A stretch of 64,000 bases of DNA from Acidobacteriota bacterium. Its GTDB lineage: Bacteria > Acidobacteriota > UBA6911. The stretch lies in NCBI GenBank assembly GCA_031271905.1, contig JAISUT010000030.1:1-64000 (forward strand), given 5' to 3'. Positions 27,591-37,206 of the stretch are shown one piece after another; within the stretch, counting starts at the first letter, position 1; each line of letters starts with the position of its first letter. Position numbers and translations under genes: made by a program. The notes under the pieces were generated by a model. It ran no database searches. It was not told the origin of the DNA and saw only the letters and a list, made by a program, of their open reading frames with translations.

Positions 27591-29576
27591 TCACTCCGCC
27601 GGGAAGATCACCCGGTAGTTCCCGCTCAGGTGCATGAAGGCGAACAGCCGCAACAACCCGTCGTAGTAGGCGTCAAAGTACCCGTCGTCGTAGGGGACGT
27701 TCTCCGTCTCCCAGAAATGGTCGATGAACTCGTAGCTCTTGGCGCGGGTCGATGCCAGCGACACCGCCGCCGCCGTCCCGACCAGCCCCACCGAATGCCG
27801 TAGCTTCGCCTTGCCCCCCGCCGGCAGGATCCACTGCGGCGCCGACCCGTCCATGTCGAACTGGTCTACGAACGTGCGCACCCCTTGCAGATAGAGGAAG
27901 TCCTGGAACTTGCCGCTGTACTCCCGCTGCCAGTCCTTGTCTGCGGCGCACCAGGAATAGTCGAGCGCGATGTTCATCGGCACCCGCCACGAGTCGAAAC
28001 GGAAGGTCTCGTTGCGGAACGTGGCGCCGGACGGCATCTGCCGCACCATGACCGAGCCGTCGAAGTTGTTCTGGTCGGGGTTCAGCGCCGTCACCGGATC
28101 GACCGACTTGTGCAGGTACTCGCGGGTCGCCCGCGCGCACTCCCGCCAGAAATCGGCGCGCCCGTCATCCGCCCAGCGCGCCCAGACCTCGTAGAACGCC
28201 GGGATGTGATAGGACGGGTCGGTCCAGCCGCTCCCCGCGCCGTCGGGCACGAACGTGATCAAGTGGCGCCTCTCGTCGATGAAATTGGCGATGTCGCCCG
28301 TGCCGTCCTTGGCGAAGGCGCAGTCGAGGATGTGGCGCGCCTCTTTGAGATAGTCGATCCCGCCGTCGTCACCCCAGCGGTTCGAGGCGAAGATGAGCGA
28401 TGTGACGTAATACAGCTCCCCGTCCGACGCGGGCCCCTCGGCGTTATGCGTGCCGTCCGTCTTGAGGCTCCATGCGAAATAGCCCTTCATCGGGCCGTCC
28501 CTGTGCTGCATGTACTTCTTGCTCCAGCGCCAGAGCCGGTCGAAGACGTCCCGCCGGTCGAACTGCACGGCGACCATCATCCCGTAGGACATCCCCTCGG
28601 TGCGCACGTCGTGGTTCTTCAGGTCGGAGATGTACGCCATGTCCTCGCCCACTTCGAAATAGACGCGGTCGGGTCCCTCGAAGACCTCATGGAAAATCCC
28701 CTTCAGCCTCTTGTCGATCTCCGCCTGCGGATAGCCCGCCTCGGCGAACATGTTGCGGTACCGCCTGGTCTCGAACCCGCCTTCCTCCCAAGGGACGGGG
28801 TTGTCGCGCACCGGCGCGGGGTTGGCGTAGGTGTAAAGCCCGACGAATTCCTCGACGGGGGGGGCGGCGCCGGGAGCGGGGGCGGGGGGCGGCGGGAAGC
28901 CGGGGATGGCGAAGCCGCCGGCGGGGGCGGCGTCGGCGGGGGCGTCAACCGACTCCACGACGGCGATCCAATGGCCGCCGCCGTCGAACGACGCATGGAA
29001 GGAATAGGCGTCCCCCTCCCCCGTCACCTTGAGCGTCACCGCCTTGCCTTGGCGCCCCTTGTCGATCTTGATCTCCGCCAGACGCTTCACGGTCGCCTGC
29101 GCACGGTCGAGGACGATGACCGGCGCGCCCCCGGCATCGACGGCCTTGCCGAAGACGAAGTTGTGCGCCGCGTCGCGGTAATAGACGATGCCCGCGACGT
29201 CCCCCTCGCGGCGCGGCTGGTAGCGCAGCTCGGTCTGCGCCTGGAAATCACCCGCCTGCCGCTTGACGCCGACTAGCGACGACGGCGCGTCCTCCCTGAT
29301 CGTGTGCGCCGTGGAGTTCAACGTCAGCCCCCCCTTGGCGACGCTCCACCACGGATGCTCCGGCCGCGTGGGCGGGAAGGCCCAACGTTCGCCGAGCGCC
29401 GCCGCGTCGAAGTCGTCCCGCCAACCGCCGCCGTCCAACACCCCGCCGCCGGAGTATTGGAAATAGGCGAATGCGGGGGCGCGCGCGTCTTCGACGGAAG
29501 GCCGGCAACCGGTCAAAAGCATCAGACAGCACAATAGCGCCACCGGCGCCACGAAGAAAAGACGTTTTCCATCCAT
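27591..29576 (-). CDS. GH8 reducing-end xylose-releasing exo-oligoxylanase lipoprotein with ConA-like domain
   Basis: A 661-residue lipoprotein: lipobox LLTGC after signal MDGKRLFFVAPVALLCCLM. Residues about 45-230 form a concanavalin-like carbohydrate-binding domain of the GH43-C2/DUF1349 type (DDFDAAALGERWAF, GDVAGIVYYRD). A Pro/Ala linker leads to a GH8 catalytic domain of the Rex subtype (RNMFAEAGYPQAEIDKRLKGIF, DVRTEGMSYGMMVAVQ, GPMKGYFAWSLKTDGT). By comparison with known Rex enzymes Glu327 would be the acid and Asp528 (FRFDSWRV) the base. It should release xylose from xylo-oligosaccharides at the cell surface or periplasm. AAGGGGAG ribosome binding site. Confidence 0.88.
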   Translation of the reverse strand: MDGKRLFFVAPVALLCCLMLLTGCRPSVEDARAPAFAYFQYSGGGVLDGGGWRDDFDAAALGERWAFPPTRPEHPWWSVAKGGLTLNSTAHTIREDAPSSLVGVKRQAGDFQAQTELRYQPRREGDVAGIVYYRDAAHNFVFGKAVDAGGAPVIVLDRAQATVKRLAEIKIDKGRQGKAVTLKVTGEGDAYSFHASFDGGGHWIAVVESVDAPADAAPAGGFAIPGFPPPPAPAPGAAPPVEEFVGLYTYANPAPVRDNPVPWEEGGFETRRYRNMFAEAGYPQAEIDKRLKGIFHEVFEGPDRVYFEVGEDMAYISDLKNHDVRTEGMSYGMMVAVQFDRRDVFDRLWRWSKKYMQHRDGPMKGYFAWSLKTDGTHNAEGPASDGELYYVTSLIFASNRWGDDGGIDYLKEARHILDCAFAKDGTGDIANFIDERRHLITFVPDGAGSGWTDPSYHIPAFYEVWARWADDGRADFWRECARATREYLHKSVDPVTALNPDQNNFDGSVMVRQMPSGATFRNETFRFDSWRVPMNIALDYSWCAADKDWQREYSGKFQDFLYLQGVRTFVDQFDMDGSAPQWILPAGGKAKLRHSVGLVGTAAAVSLASTRAKSYEFIDHFWETENVPYDDGYFDAYYDGLLRLFAFMHLSGNYRVIFPAE

Positions 29577-29699
29577 GCGGGGCTCCCCTTTCCAATCGTC
29601 GCCATATAGGACCCGGATTCTACTACGAAAACGCGGCGGGCGGAGCCGGGAATCAGGTCGAACCGGGACGGAATTGAAAATCGAGACCGCAGGGGAGGG

Positions 29700-29773
29700 T
29701 GGCTGGGAGACAGGGATTCGAACCCCGACTGGATGGTCCAGAGCCATCTGTCCTACCGTTAGACGATCTCCCA
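29700..29773 (-). tRNA. tRNA-Gln (anticodon CTG)
   Basis: Read on the minus strand: acceptor TGGGAGA/TCTCCCA, D arm TCTAACGGTAGGA, anticodon arm GATGG-CTCTGGA-CCATC (anticodon CTG, reads CAG), T arm CGGGGTTCGAATCCCTG, discriminator G and encoded CCA at 29702-29700. 74 nt including CCA. All invariant T-loop bases (GTTCGAATC) are present. Confidence 0.97.
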
Positions 29774-29784
29774 AAACCGCAGAA

Positions 29785-29813
29785 ATTGTAGAAAAAGAGT
29801 CGGCGTGATGCAA
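29785..29813 (-). promoter_or_regulatory. tRNA-Gln promoter
   Basis: Minus strand TTGCAT (29813-29808), 17 bases, TACAAT (29790-29785). The start would be near 29778, about 5 bases before the mature tRNA 5' end. Confidence 0.55.
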
Positions 29814-30104
29814 GAGCGTAATTTATCTCGACGCGAGACCATCAACTGTGATTAAATACGGCATCGGGTCGGGCGTTAGAGGTCTTCGGGCGGGTCGGAT
29901 CCATCTGGGCGCGGGCGCCTTCGGGATTGGCGACCGCGACTTGGCGTGGGTGTTCGCACCCAAAACATCGAAGACGCCGGCTCGTATTCACATATATTTG
30001 GTCGGGACGTTGCGTCCGCAGCAAAGTTGTGGCGCGAAAGGCAGGGGATGTTCCGGCGGGACGGCTCGCGCCGGATGTAAGATTTTCGAGGAGGGGAACC
30101 ACTC
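29814..30104. other. gene-free stretch between tRNA-Gln and the TPR gene
   Basis: No coding pattern, and lower G+C than its surroundings. TATATT at 29993-29998 could be a -10 box for the downstream TPR gene, without a good -35. GAGGAGGGG (30089-30097) is that gene's ribosome binding site. Confidence 0.5.
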
Positions 30105-31175
30105 ATGAAGCGCTATTGCGAAATGCTTCTTTCGGGTTTGCTTGCGGTTGTGCTCGCTTCGGGGGCAGTCTTGTTCATGTCCGTAGTCGCCGCCCATCCG
30201 GCGTACGCCGCGTTCCAGGACGAGGCGGAAGAGGAATACGATCCCGTGTACGAGGAGCACTACGCGGCATGGGAGGCCGCCGACCAAGAGACGGATCCCC
30301 TGAAAAGCGGCGCGATGATCATCGAGTTCATGCAGAAGAACCCGGACTCCAAGATGATCGCCTATTTCGACGGCTCGTTCAAAAGGCTCCTGTTCAAATG
30401 TTCCGAAGAGAAGAAATACCAAGAGCTGGAAACCTTGGCGGAGCAGTGGAACGCTTTCAAGCCGGGGGAAAAGGAGACGCTGTTGCTCATCGCCTCGGCG
30501 GCCAAAGAGCTCAAGCACGAGGACAAGTACCTCAAAGCCTTGGAGGAAATCTACAAAATCGACCCCCAGCCCGCCATCGCCCTCGAGATCGCCCGCATCT
30601 ACAAAGACAAGCAAGACGACGCCAGTTACTTCAAATGGCTCGAACCGGTTTTGAATGCGCCGGAGTACGAGGCGGAGTTCAATCTGCGCTACGAGTTGAT
30701 GAACCACTATGCGGCGAAGGAAGACACGGCGAAGACGATCGAGTACGCGCAGGCGACCCTCGCGTCGATGGACAAGCTCAAGGATCCGTCGGCGGAGGTC
30801 AAGGCGGCGTTGCCCGCGTTGCGTCGCGCGATCAACCACAACATCGGCGCAGCCTATTACAACGATAAGAAATACGACCAGGCCATCGCTTCGGTCGTCA
30901 ACGCCCTGAAGGTCGAGAAATACGCGGACGGGTACTATCTGATCGGCCGCTGCCTGGACGAGCAGCGGAAGGTGGACAACGCCCTGGTGGCGTACGCCAA
31001 GGCGCAGTTGACGGGCGAGGCCGGGGACGCCGCCGCCCAAGCCGTCGCCGCCAAGGCGAAAGACCGCCTGGAGGTGATCTACAAGGCCCTTCACAACAAC
31101 ACGACCATCGGCATCGACAAGCAATACCGCAAGGCTCGCGAGACCGCCGACGAGAACTTGACGTCGCCCATGTAG
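30105..31175 (+). CDS. exported TPR-repeat protein, unknown role
   Basis: A 356-residue protein with a long signal peptide (LLAVVLASGAVLFMSVVAAHPAYAAF) and an acidic segment (DEAEEEYDPVYEEHY). The mature part is helical with TPR-like pairs, clearest at INHNIGAAYYNDKKYDQAIASVVNAL and YLIGRCLDEQRKVDNALVAYAKAQ. No enzymatic motif. Probably a periplasmic scaffold. GAGGAGGGG ribosome binding site. A perfect 11-bp hairpin follows its stop, suggesting a single-gene transcript. Codon use is slightly less G+C-extreme than its neighbours. Confidence 0.85.
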   Translation: MKRYCEMLLSGLLAVVLASGAVLFMSVVAAHPAYAAFQDEAEEEYDPVYEEHYAAWEAADQETDPLKSGAMIIEFMQKNPDSKMIAYFDGSFKRLLFKCSEEKKYQELETLAEQWNAFKPGEKETLLLIASAAKELKHEDKYLKALEEIYKIDPQPAIALEIARIYKDKQDDASYFKWLEPVLNAPEYEAEFNLRYELMNHYAAKEDTAKTIEYAQATLASMDKLKDPSAEVKAALPALRRAINHNIGAAYYNDKKYDQAIASVVNALKVEKYADGYYLIGRCLDEQRKVDNALVAYAKAQLTGEAGDAAAQAVAAKAKDRLEVIYKALHNNTTIGIDKQYRKARETADENLTSPM

Positions 31176-31184
31176 TCCACGCCT

Positions 31185-31224
31185 GCGCCGGGCGGGCGGC
31201 CAGTGCCCCGCCGCCGCCCGGCGC
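31185..31224 (+). terminator. 11-bp hairpin after the TPR gene
   Basis: GCGCCGGGCGG (31185-31195) pairs perfectly with CCGCCCGGCGC (31214-31224), loop 18. No T-run. Confidence 0.5.
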
Positions 31225-31329
31225 CTCATCCCAAGGCATCTGCAAAAAACCGCCGGCGGGCGCGCCGCCGCCCTGGGGCCCCGTCTTCGCGGGCGCCCCG
31301 CCCGATCCCACCATCAAGCCTCTTCCCGG

Positions 31330-31357
31330 TTGTACTTTCCCCCCGTCCTGCTATCCT
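31330..31357 (+). promoter_or_regulatory. candidate typA promoter
   Basis: TTGTAC (31330-31335), 16 bases, TATCCT (31352-31357), about 30 bases before the typA ATG. AGAGG (31377-31381) is the ribosome binding site. Confidence 0.4.
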
Positions 31358-31387
31358 TTCTGATTCCTTTTTCGCTAGAGGCTTGCA

Positions 31388-33184
31388 ATGAGAAGAGAAG
31401 ACATCCGCAACATCGCCATCATCGCCCACGTAGACCACGGCAAGACCACCTTGGTGGACGCCATGCTGAAACAGAGCGGCACGTTCCGTGAAAACGAACA
31501 TGTCGCGGAAAGGGTCATGGACAACCTCGACCTGGAGCGGGAGCGGGGCATCACCATCATGGCCAAGAACACCGCCATCCACTACAAATCGGTCAAGATC
31601 AACATCGTGGACACCCCCGGCCACGCCGACTTCGGCGGCGAGGTCGAGCGGGTGCTCAAGATGGTGGACGGCGTGATGCTGCTGGTGGACGCCTCGGAGG
31701 GGCCGCTGCCGCAGACGCGCTTCGTGCTGCGCAAGGCGCTGGAGCAGAAGCTGCCGACCATCGTCGTCGTCAACAAGATCGACCGCGCCGACGCGCGTCC
31801 GCAGGAGGTCGTCAACGAGATCTACGACCTTTTCATCGACCTGGACGCGGGGGAGGAGCAGATAGACTTCCCCATCCTGTACGCCGTCAGCAAGCAGGGG
31901 GTCGCCAAAAAGAACCTCGACGACCCGTCGGAAGACCTGCGGCCGCTGTTCGAGCAGATACTGGAGACCATCCCCGCCCCGGAGCCGCTACTCGACGACA
32001 AGCTGCAAGTGCTGGTGACGACCTTGGACTACAACGACTACGTCGGGCGCATCGCCATCGGGCGCATCTTCTCCGGCAAGATCGCCGTGGGGGACACCGT
32101 CTCCGTCTGCAAGCTCGACGGCACGGTCCAGAAGCCGCGCATCACGAAGCTCTTCGCCTTCGAGGGGCTGAAGCAGCAGCCGGTGGAGGAGGCCGCGGCG
32201 GGGGAGATCATCGCCTTGGCGGGCATCGAGGGCATCTACATCGGCGAGACGGTCTCGGACGCGGAGGAGCCCGCGCCCCTGCCCCCCATCCAGGTGGACG
32301 AGCCGACGATCTCGATGGTCTTCCACGCCAACACCTCGCCGCTGGCGGGGCGGGAAGGGAAGTTCGTCACCTCGCGCCATCTGCGGGCGCGCCTGGAAAA
32401 GGAGGCGCTGGCCAACGTCGCCATCCGCGTGGAGGAGGAGGGCGAGGTGGAGAGCCTCAAGGTCTCCGGGCGCGGGGAGCTGCAACTGTCCATCCTGATC
32501 GAGATGATGCGGCGGGAGGATTACGAGATGCAGGTCTCCAAGCCGGAGGTGATCACCCGCGAGATCGACGGCGTCCTGATGGAGCCGATAGAGCAGGTGG
32601 TCATCGACTGCCCGGACAACTTCATCGGCGTCATCACCGAGGCGATGGGGCGGCGCAAGGGGAAGATGTCCCGGATCGTCGATCACGGCGCGGGGCGCGT
32701 GCGGATGGACTTCGAAGTCCCCTCGCGCGGCATGATCGGCTTCCGCTCCGAGTTTTTGACCGACACCAAGGGGACGGGGCTGCTCAACTCGATGTTCCTG
32801 CGCTGGGGTGAGTGGAGCGGCGACATCAACAACCGCATGAACGGCGCGATGGTGGCCGACCGCGCGGGCAAGGCGACCAGCTACGCGCTCTACAACCTGC
32901 AGGAGCGCGGCGAGCTGTTCGTGCGCCCCGGCACCGAGGTCTACGAGGGGATGATCATCGGCGAGAACGCGCGCACGGTGGACTTGGACGTGAACGTCAC
33001 CAAGGAGAAGAAGCTGACCAACATGCGCGCCTCGACTGCGGACGAGGCCATCCGCCTGGTGCCGTTCAAGGACCTTTCGCTGGAGCAGGCGCTGGAGTTC
33101 ATCAACGACGACGAGCTGGTGGAGATCACGCCCAAGACCATCCGGCTGCGGAAGAAGGCGCTCTCCGTCTACGACCGCAAGTGA
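31388..33184 (+). CDS. typA: ribosome-associated GTPase TypA/BipA
   Basis: A 598-residue translational GTPase that acts on ribosomes under stress or cold. G1 HVDHGKTT, switch I region [16 protein letters not shown]3 [15 protein letters not shown]4 [10 protein letters not shown]. Domain II and III follow, then the TypA-specific C-terminal domain ([78 protein letters not shown]). Length is standard. Monocistronic setting with its own promoter candidate. Confidence 0.98.
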   Translation: MRREDIRNIAIIAHVDHGKTTLVDAMLKQSGTFRENEHVAERVMDNLDLERERGITIMAKNTAIHYKSVKINIVDTPGHADFGGEVERVLKMVDGVMLLVDASEGPLPQTRFVLRKALEQKLPTIVVVNKIDRADARPQEVVNEIYDLFIDLDAGEEQIDFPILYAVSKQGVAKKNLDDPSEDLRPLFEQILETIPAPEPLLDDKLQVLVTTLDYNDYVGRIAIGRIFSGKIAVGDTVSVCKLDGTVQKPRITKLFAFEGLKQQPVEEAAAGEIIALAGIEGIYIGETVSDAEEPAPLPPIQVDEPTISMVFHANTSPLAGREGKFVTSRHLRARLEKEALANVAIRVEEEGEVESLKVSGRGELQLSILIEMMRREDYEMQVSKPEVITREIDGVLMEPIEQVVIDCPDNFIGVITEAMGRRKGKMSRIVDHGAGRVRMDFEVPSRGMIGFRSEFLTDTKGTGLLNSMFLRWGEWSGDINNRMNGAMVADRAGKATSYALYNLQERGELFVRPGTEVYEGMIIGENARTVDLDVNVTKEKKLTNMRASTADEAIRLVPFKDLSLEQALEFINDDELVEITPKTIRLRKKALSVYDRK

Positions 33185-33242
33185 CGTCGCGGCGCCGCGA
33201 AGCGTCCTTGGAATGCGGCGGTTTGTCGCAGGGGCTTAGGTT

Positions 33243-34172
33243 GTGTCGCAAATGTCGAATTTCCTGTTGATCTTCGTCAGCCTCGGCTTCGGCGTCCTGA
33301 TGGGAGGGCTGAAGCTCCTGCCGCGGGACGCCTACAAAGGCGTCAACGCCTGGCTTATCTACTTGGTGCTGCCGGCGCTCTCCCTGCGCTTCGTCCCCGA
33401 GGTGCAATGGGGCGCCGCCGTGCTGCTGCCGCTCCTGGCGCCCGCCCTCGTCTGGGGCGGGGCGTGGGTGTTCGTGCGCCTCTGCGACAGGAAGTTGCAT
33501 CTCCCCCCGGCCTCGCGCACGGCGCTCCTGATCACCTGCGGCCTGGGCAACACCGGCTTTTTCGGCTTCCCCATGATAACGGCGTTCTACGGCGCGGAGC
33601 GCATCCACGACGGGATCGTGTTCGACCAGTCCACCTTCCTCGTCTTCGCCACCTTCGGTGTGGTCGCCATCCTGAAGGCGCCGCAGGACGGGTCCGGCGC
33701 GGGCGGGGGGCCGGGCTTCCTGTTCGTGCTCGGGCGCATGCTCCGCTTCCCGCCGTTTGTCGGCTTCCTGCTGGCGCTCGTCCTGCCGCGTTTCATGGAC
33801 ATGGGGACGATCAACCCCCTGCTCGACATGCTGGTCGCCACGATGTCGCCCATGTCGCTGTTCTCCATCGGGCTGCAACTGCGCGTCGGCGGCCTCAAGG
33901 ACGAATGGAGGCTGCTCGCGGCGGGGCTCGGCTACAAGCTGTTGCTGGCGCCGGCGCTGGCGGCGGCCCTGGCCCTGGCGCTCCACTCCGGCGGAATCCT
34001 GCCCAAGATAAGCGTCTTCCAGGCGGCGATGCCCTCGCATGTCACCGCGAGCCTCTTGGCGAGCCAATACAACCACAACCCGCGCTACTGCGCGCTGGTC
34101 GTCGGCCTCGGCATCCTGCTGGGGTTCGGCACCTGCACGCTCTGGCGTTTCCTGCTGGAGAGGTTGTTTTAG
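33243..34172 (+). CDS. AEC (auxin efflux carrier) family transporter
   Basis: A 309-residue permease with about ten hydrophobic segments in two halves. The conserved pieces are LITCGLGNTGFFGFPMITAFYG in the first half and ISVFQAAMPSHVTASLLASQYNHNP in the second, typical of AEC transporters that move malate, malonate or other small anions. Substrate not decidable. The GTG at 33243 has AGGGGC at 7-8 bases; an ATG at 33252 (MSNFLL) is the alternative. A UUCG-loop hairpin covers the end of the gene. Confidence 0.88.
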   Translation: MSQMSNFLLIFVSLGFGVLMGGLKLLPRDAYKGVNAWLIYLVLPALSLRFVPEVQWGAAVLLPLLAPALVWGGAWVFVRLCDRKLHLPPASRTALLITCGLGNTGFFGFPMITAFYGAERIHDGIVFDQSTFLVFATFGVVAILKAPQDGSGAGGGPGFLFVLGRMLRFPPFVGFLLALVLPRFMDMGTINPLLDMLVATMSPMSLFSIGLQLRVGGLKDEWRLLAAGLGYKLLLAPALAAALALALHSGGILPKISVFQAAMPSHVTASLLASQYNHNPRYCALVVGLGILLGFGTCTLWRFLLERLF

Positions 34173-34185
34173 GGCGTTCGCGCCC
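34172..34185 (+). terminator. TTCG-tetraloop hairpin after the AEC gene
   Basis: GGGCG-TTCG-CGCCC, starting in the TAG stop. A very stable tetraloop; no T-run. Confidence 0.5.
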
Positions 34186-34196
34186 GCGTGTCGCGG

Positions 34197-34202
34197 TATA
34201 AT
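34197..34202 (+). promoter_or_regulatory. -10 box for the cysteine hydrolase-hemW unit
   Basis: Perfect TATAAT; no good -35 at 16-18 bases. Transcription would start near 34209, leaving a leader of about 80 bases. Confidence 0.4.
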
Positions 34203-34291
34203 CCGGGCGTACGCGCGTCAAGCCGTCAAAAAGAGAGCAAAAAGAAAAGAAGATGCGCCGCGAAACGGACGGAAGCGGTGGAGGCGGTGGG

Positions 34292-34900
34292 ATGAAAGAC
34301 CTGTTTTTTTTCGATGTCGATACGCAGAAGGATTTCATGCTCAGGTCGGGCGCGCTGTATGTGCCTGACGCCGAGCGGATCGTCCCCGCGCTCGGCAGGC
34401 TGTTCGATTTCGCCGTGAAAAACGAAATCCCGGTGCTCTCGTCGATGGACGTCCACGCGCCGGACGACCCGGAGTTCGGGCAGTTCCCGCCGCACTGCGT
34501 CCGGGGGACGGACGGGGCGCGCAAGATCGGTGAAACGCTGCTCGCCGACCCGCTGGTGTTCCCCGCCGCGCCCGCCGATGGCGGTTTGGCCGAGGCCGCG
34601 GCGGATGCCGTGCGCAAGCGCCGGCAGGTCATCGTCGAGAAGGCGACCTTCGACGTTTTCACCAACCCCGCCGCAGAGCGGCTGGTGCGCGCCCTGCCGC
34701 CGCGCGCCGCCGTCTTCGGCGTGGCGACCGAGTATTGCGTCAAGGCCGCCTGCCTGGGGCTGCGCCGCCTCGGCGTGCAGGTCGCGGTGGTCGCGGACGC
34801 GGTGCGGGGCATCGCGCCGCAGACGGAGAAAGCGGCGGCGGAGGAGCTCGCCGCCGCCGGAGTCCGGTTCGTCCCCTTGGAAACGCTGGCCGACCTGTGA
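34292..34900 (+). CDS. isochorismatase-family cysteine hydrolase (nicotinamidase-like)
   Basis: A 202-residue hydrolase. Catalytic triad candidates: Asp in FFDVDTQKDFM, Lys in VIVEKATFDVF, Cys in GVATEYCVKAACLGL, with a non-proline cis-peptide region just before the Cys. HAPDDPEF and FPPHCVRGT fit nicotinamidase-type metal and substrate pockets. It could deamidate nicotinamide for NAD salvage; a different amide substrate is possible. The start at 34292 has GGAGG upstream; the 13 residues added by the earlier ATG are Gly-rich. The TGA overlaps the GTG of hemW. Confidence 0.85.
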   Translation: MKDLFFFDVDTQKDFMLRSGALYVPDAERIVPALGRLFDFAVKNEIPVLSSMDVHAPDDPEFGQFPPHCVRGTDGARKIGETLLADPLVFPAAPADGGLAEAAADAVRKRRQVIVEKATFDVFTNPAAERLVRALPPRAAVFGVATEYCVKAACLGLRRLGVQVAVVADAVRGIAPQTEKAAAEELAAAGVRFVPLETLADL

Positions 34901-36063
34901 CCGCCGCCGGAATCTACATCCACATCCCTTTCTGCCGGAGCAAGTGCGGCTACTGCCATTTCCTCAGCTTCCCGTTCGACGGCGGCGACGAAGCGGACGC
35001 CGGGGCCGGGGAGCGCTACGCGGACGCGCTCCTGCGGGAGATGCGGCTTTTCGCCGCCGCACGGCGCGGCGAGCCGCTCCTGGTCGATTCGATCTATTTG
35101 GGCGGGGGCACGCCCAGCCTGGTCCCGGCGCGGTGGATAGCCGACCTTTTGGACGGATGCCGGCGGCTGTTCGTCCTCGCCGGCGATTGCGAGACGACGC
35201 TGGAGGCGAACCCCGGGACGGTCTCTTCGGACAAGGCGGCGGCGTACCGGCAAGCCGGGGTGAACCGCGTCTCCTTGGGCGCGCAGTCTTTCTCCGACGC
35301 GGAGCTGCGGGCGGTCGGGCGCATCCATGACGTGGCGGCGGTCGCCGAGGCCATGGACGCGCTCGGCCGCAGGGGCGGCGGGGCGGGGTTCGAGGACGTC
35401 AGCCTCGACCTGATGTTGGGGCTGCCGGGGCAGACGGCGGGGAGCTGGCGCGAGACGCTCGCCCGCGCGACAGACCTCCCGGTGCGCCACCTCTCGGTCT
35501 ACATGCTGGACTTGGACGACGACTCGCCGCTACGCGCGCCGCAAGCGGGGGGCGCCCCGACGCTGCCGGACGACGACCTGGTCGCCGACCTCTACGCGGA
35601 GACGGTGGGCGACCTTGCCGCCCGGGGCTTCGCGCAGTACGAGATCAGCAATTTCGCCAAGGGGGGGCGCTCCTCGCGGCACAACTTGAAATATTGGCGG
35701 CGCGAACCGGTCTACGGCTTCGGGTTGGGGAGCCATTCTTTCGACGGGCGGCGCCGGTATGCCAACGTCTGCGATTTCGGCGAATATTTCCGGCGGGTCG
35801 AAGCCGGACGGAGCCCCGTGGCGTGGAGCGACGAGGTCACGGGAAGGCGGGCTGCGGAGGAGTTGTTCTTCCTCGGGCTGCGCCTTGCGGAAGGAGTGCG
35901 GTTGCGCGGAATCCCCGAGGCGGCGGAAAGCCTGCTGGAGGAGCGCCGGGCGGCGCTGGAGGATTTCTGCGACGCGGGGCTGCTCGACTGGACCGGGGAG
36001 CGCCTGCGCCTGACGCGCCGGGGGATGCTGCTGTCAAACGAGGTGTTGCAGTTGTTCGTGTAA
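34897..36063 (+). CDS. hemW: HemW-like radical SAM heme chaperone
   Basis: A 388-residue radical SAM protein: IYIHIPFCRSKCGYCHF holds the CxxxCxxC cluster motif; then YLGGGTPSLVP, TLEANPGTV, GVNRVSLGAQSF, DLMLGLPGQT and YEISNFAKGGRSSRHNLKYW. The absence of extra N-terminal catalytic elements of true HemN (CPO) and the length point to HemW, which inserts heme into respiratory proteins, rather than coproporphyrinogen oxidase. GTG start at 34897 overlaps the TGA of the hydrolase gene. A hairpin follows the stop. Confidence 0.88.
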   Translation: MTAAGIYIHIPFCRSKCGYCHFLSFPFDGGDEADAGAGERYADALLREMRLFAAARRGEPLLVDSIYLGGGTPSLVPARWIADLLDGCRRLFVLAGDCETTLEANPGTVSSDKAAAYRQAGVNRVSLGAQSFSDAELRAVGRIHDVAAVAEAMDALGRRGGGAGFEDVSLDLMLGLPGQTAGSWRETLARATDLPVRHLSVYMLDLDDDSPLRAPQAGGAPTLPDDDLVADLYAETVGDLAARGFAQYEISNFAKGGRSSRHNLKYWRREPVYGFGLGSHSFDGRRRYANVCDFGEYFRRVEAGRSPVAWSDEVTGRRAAEELFFLGLRLAEGVRLRGIPEAAESLLEERRAALEDFCDAGLLDWTGERLRLTRRGMLLSNEVLQLFV

Positions 36064-36067
36064 CCCG

Positions 36068-36084
36068 GCGGGGATTCGCCCCGC
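36068..36084 (+). terminator. hairpin after hemW
   Basis: GCGGGG (36068-36073), loop ATTCG, CCCCGC (36079-36084), 4 bases after the TAA. No T-run. Confidence 0.4.
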
Positions 36085-36165
36085 ACCCTGCAACATCCCC
36101 GCGGCAACCCGGCGTTTGTCGCACGGGGCGAGCCCGCATGCCCCGCATGCCACGGAGGCGGCGGG

Positions 36166-37206
36166 TCAGATGACGCTGAAGTCCGAGACGCTGGACTTGT
36201 CGCCCAACACCGTCCCCGGCCGCAGGCGCGCCCCCTCGCCGATGTAGCATTGCCGCCCCACGATCGACCGCTCGATGCGCGCGCTGGGCAGGACGCGCGT
36301 GCCGCTCCAGATGACCGAGTCCTTGATGCGCGCCCCCTCCTCGATCCTGCATCCCTCGCCCAGCACCGAGTTCTCGATCGAGACGCCGGGTTTGACGACG
36401 CACTTCCCGTCCAGCATGGAGATGTCGTCGATGGTGATGCGCGCCTTCTCCCAATCGTTTTGCAGGCAGGAGTTGTGCGGGTAGCGCGGCAGTTTGACCC
36501 GCCCGGAGATGACGCCGAAGCTGGCGTCCAGGTATTTCGCGGGGCTGCCGATGTCCTGCCAGAACCCCTGCGTGTGGTAGGCGTAGATCGCCGCACCCTC
36601 TTGCGCCATCAGGGGGAAGAGGTCTCGTTCGAAACTCTGGGCGCTTCCCGCCGGGATGCGCGCCAAAACCGAGCGCTCCAAGACGTAGATGCCTGCGTTG
36701 ATCGTGTCGCCGGTCACATCGTCCTCCGGCGGCTTCTCCGTGAACCGGGCGACGCGCCCGTCCGCCCTCGCCTCCACCAGGCCGTAGCCGGAGGGGTTCA
36801 TGACGCGCACGGTCGCGAGCGTCGCCTCCGCCCCCTTCTCGCGGTGGAAGCGGAGCAGGTCGGTCAGGTCGATGTCGGTCAGCACGTCGCCGTTCAGCAC
36901 GATCATCGTGTCGTCGATCAGGTTCTCCGCCGCCTTGAACGCGCCTGCGGTGCCGAGCGGCAGATCCTCGTGCGTGTAGCGCATGGTCACGCCGAACGGC
37001 ATCCCGTCGCCGAAGATGTCGATGATCTTGCGCGGCTGGTAGGAGAGGCTGAGGACGACTTCGGTGATGGCGGCGCGCTTCACGCGGTCGATCTGGTAGA
37101 ACAGGAACGGGATGTTCGCCAGCGGCACGATCGGTTTCGGGACGTGCAACGCCAAGGGGCGCAACCGCGCGCCCTTCCCGCCGGCGAGTATGAGTGCTTT
37201 GACCAT
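36166..37206 (-). CDS. sugar-1-phosphate nucleotidyltransferase with hexapeptide repeats
   Basis: A 346-residue enzyme. N-terminal nucleotidyltransferase (ALILAGGKGARLRPL, KPIVPLANIPF, GTAGAFKAAENLID, LNGDVLTDIDL, FTEKPPED, NAGIYVLERSVL) and a C-terminal left-handed beta-helix (SIENSVLGEGCRIEEGARIKDSVIW...). This is the mannose-1-phosphate guanylyltransferase / glucose-1-phosphate nucleotidyltransferase type and would make GDP- or NDP-sugars for surface polysaccharides. Nucleotide and sugar are not decidable. GAAGGA ribosome binding site; TATACT (37299-37294, minus) is a likely -10. Confidence 0.88.
   Translation of the reverse strand: MVKALILAGGKGARLRPLALHVPKPIVPLANIPFLFYQIDRVKRAAITEVVLSLSYQPRKIIDIFGDGMPFGVTMRYTHEDLPLGTAGAFKAAENLIDDTMIVLNGDVLTDIDLTDLLRFHREKGAEATLATVRVMNPSGYGLVEARADGRVARFTEKPPEDDVTGDTINAGIYVLERSVLARIPAGSAQSFERDLFPLMAQEGAAIYAYHTQGFWQDIGSPAKYLDASFGVISGRVKLPRYPHNSCLQNDWEKARITIDDISMLDGKCVVKPGVSIENSVLGEGCRIEEGARIKDSVIWSGTRVLPSARIERSIVGRQCYIGEGARLRPGTVLGDKSSVSDFSVI

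Noticed and set aside
36100-36130. Third firm copy of the R2 repeat
   Set aside because: Only part of the motif (about 12 bases with gaps) matches; kept as a loose similarity, not annotated.
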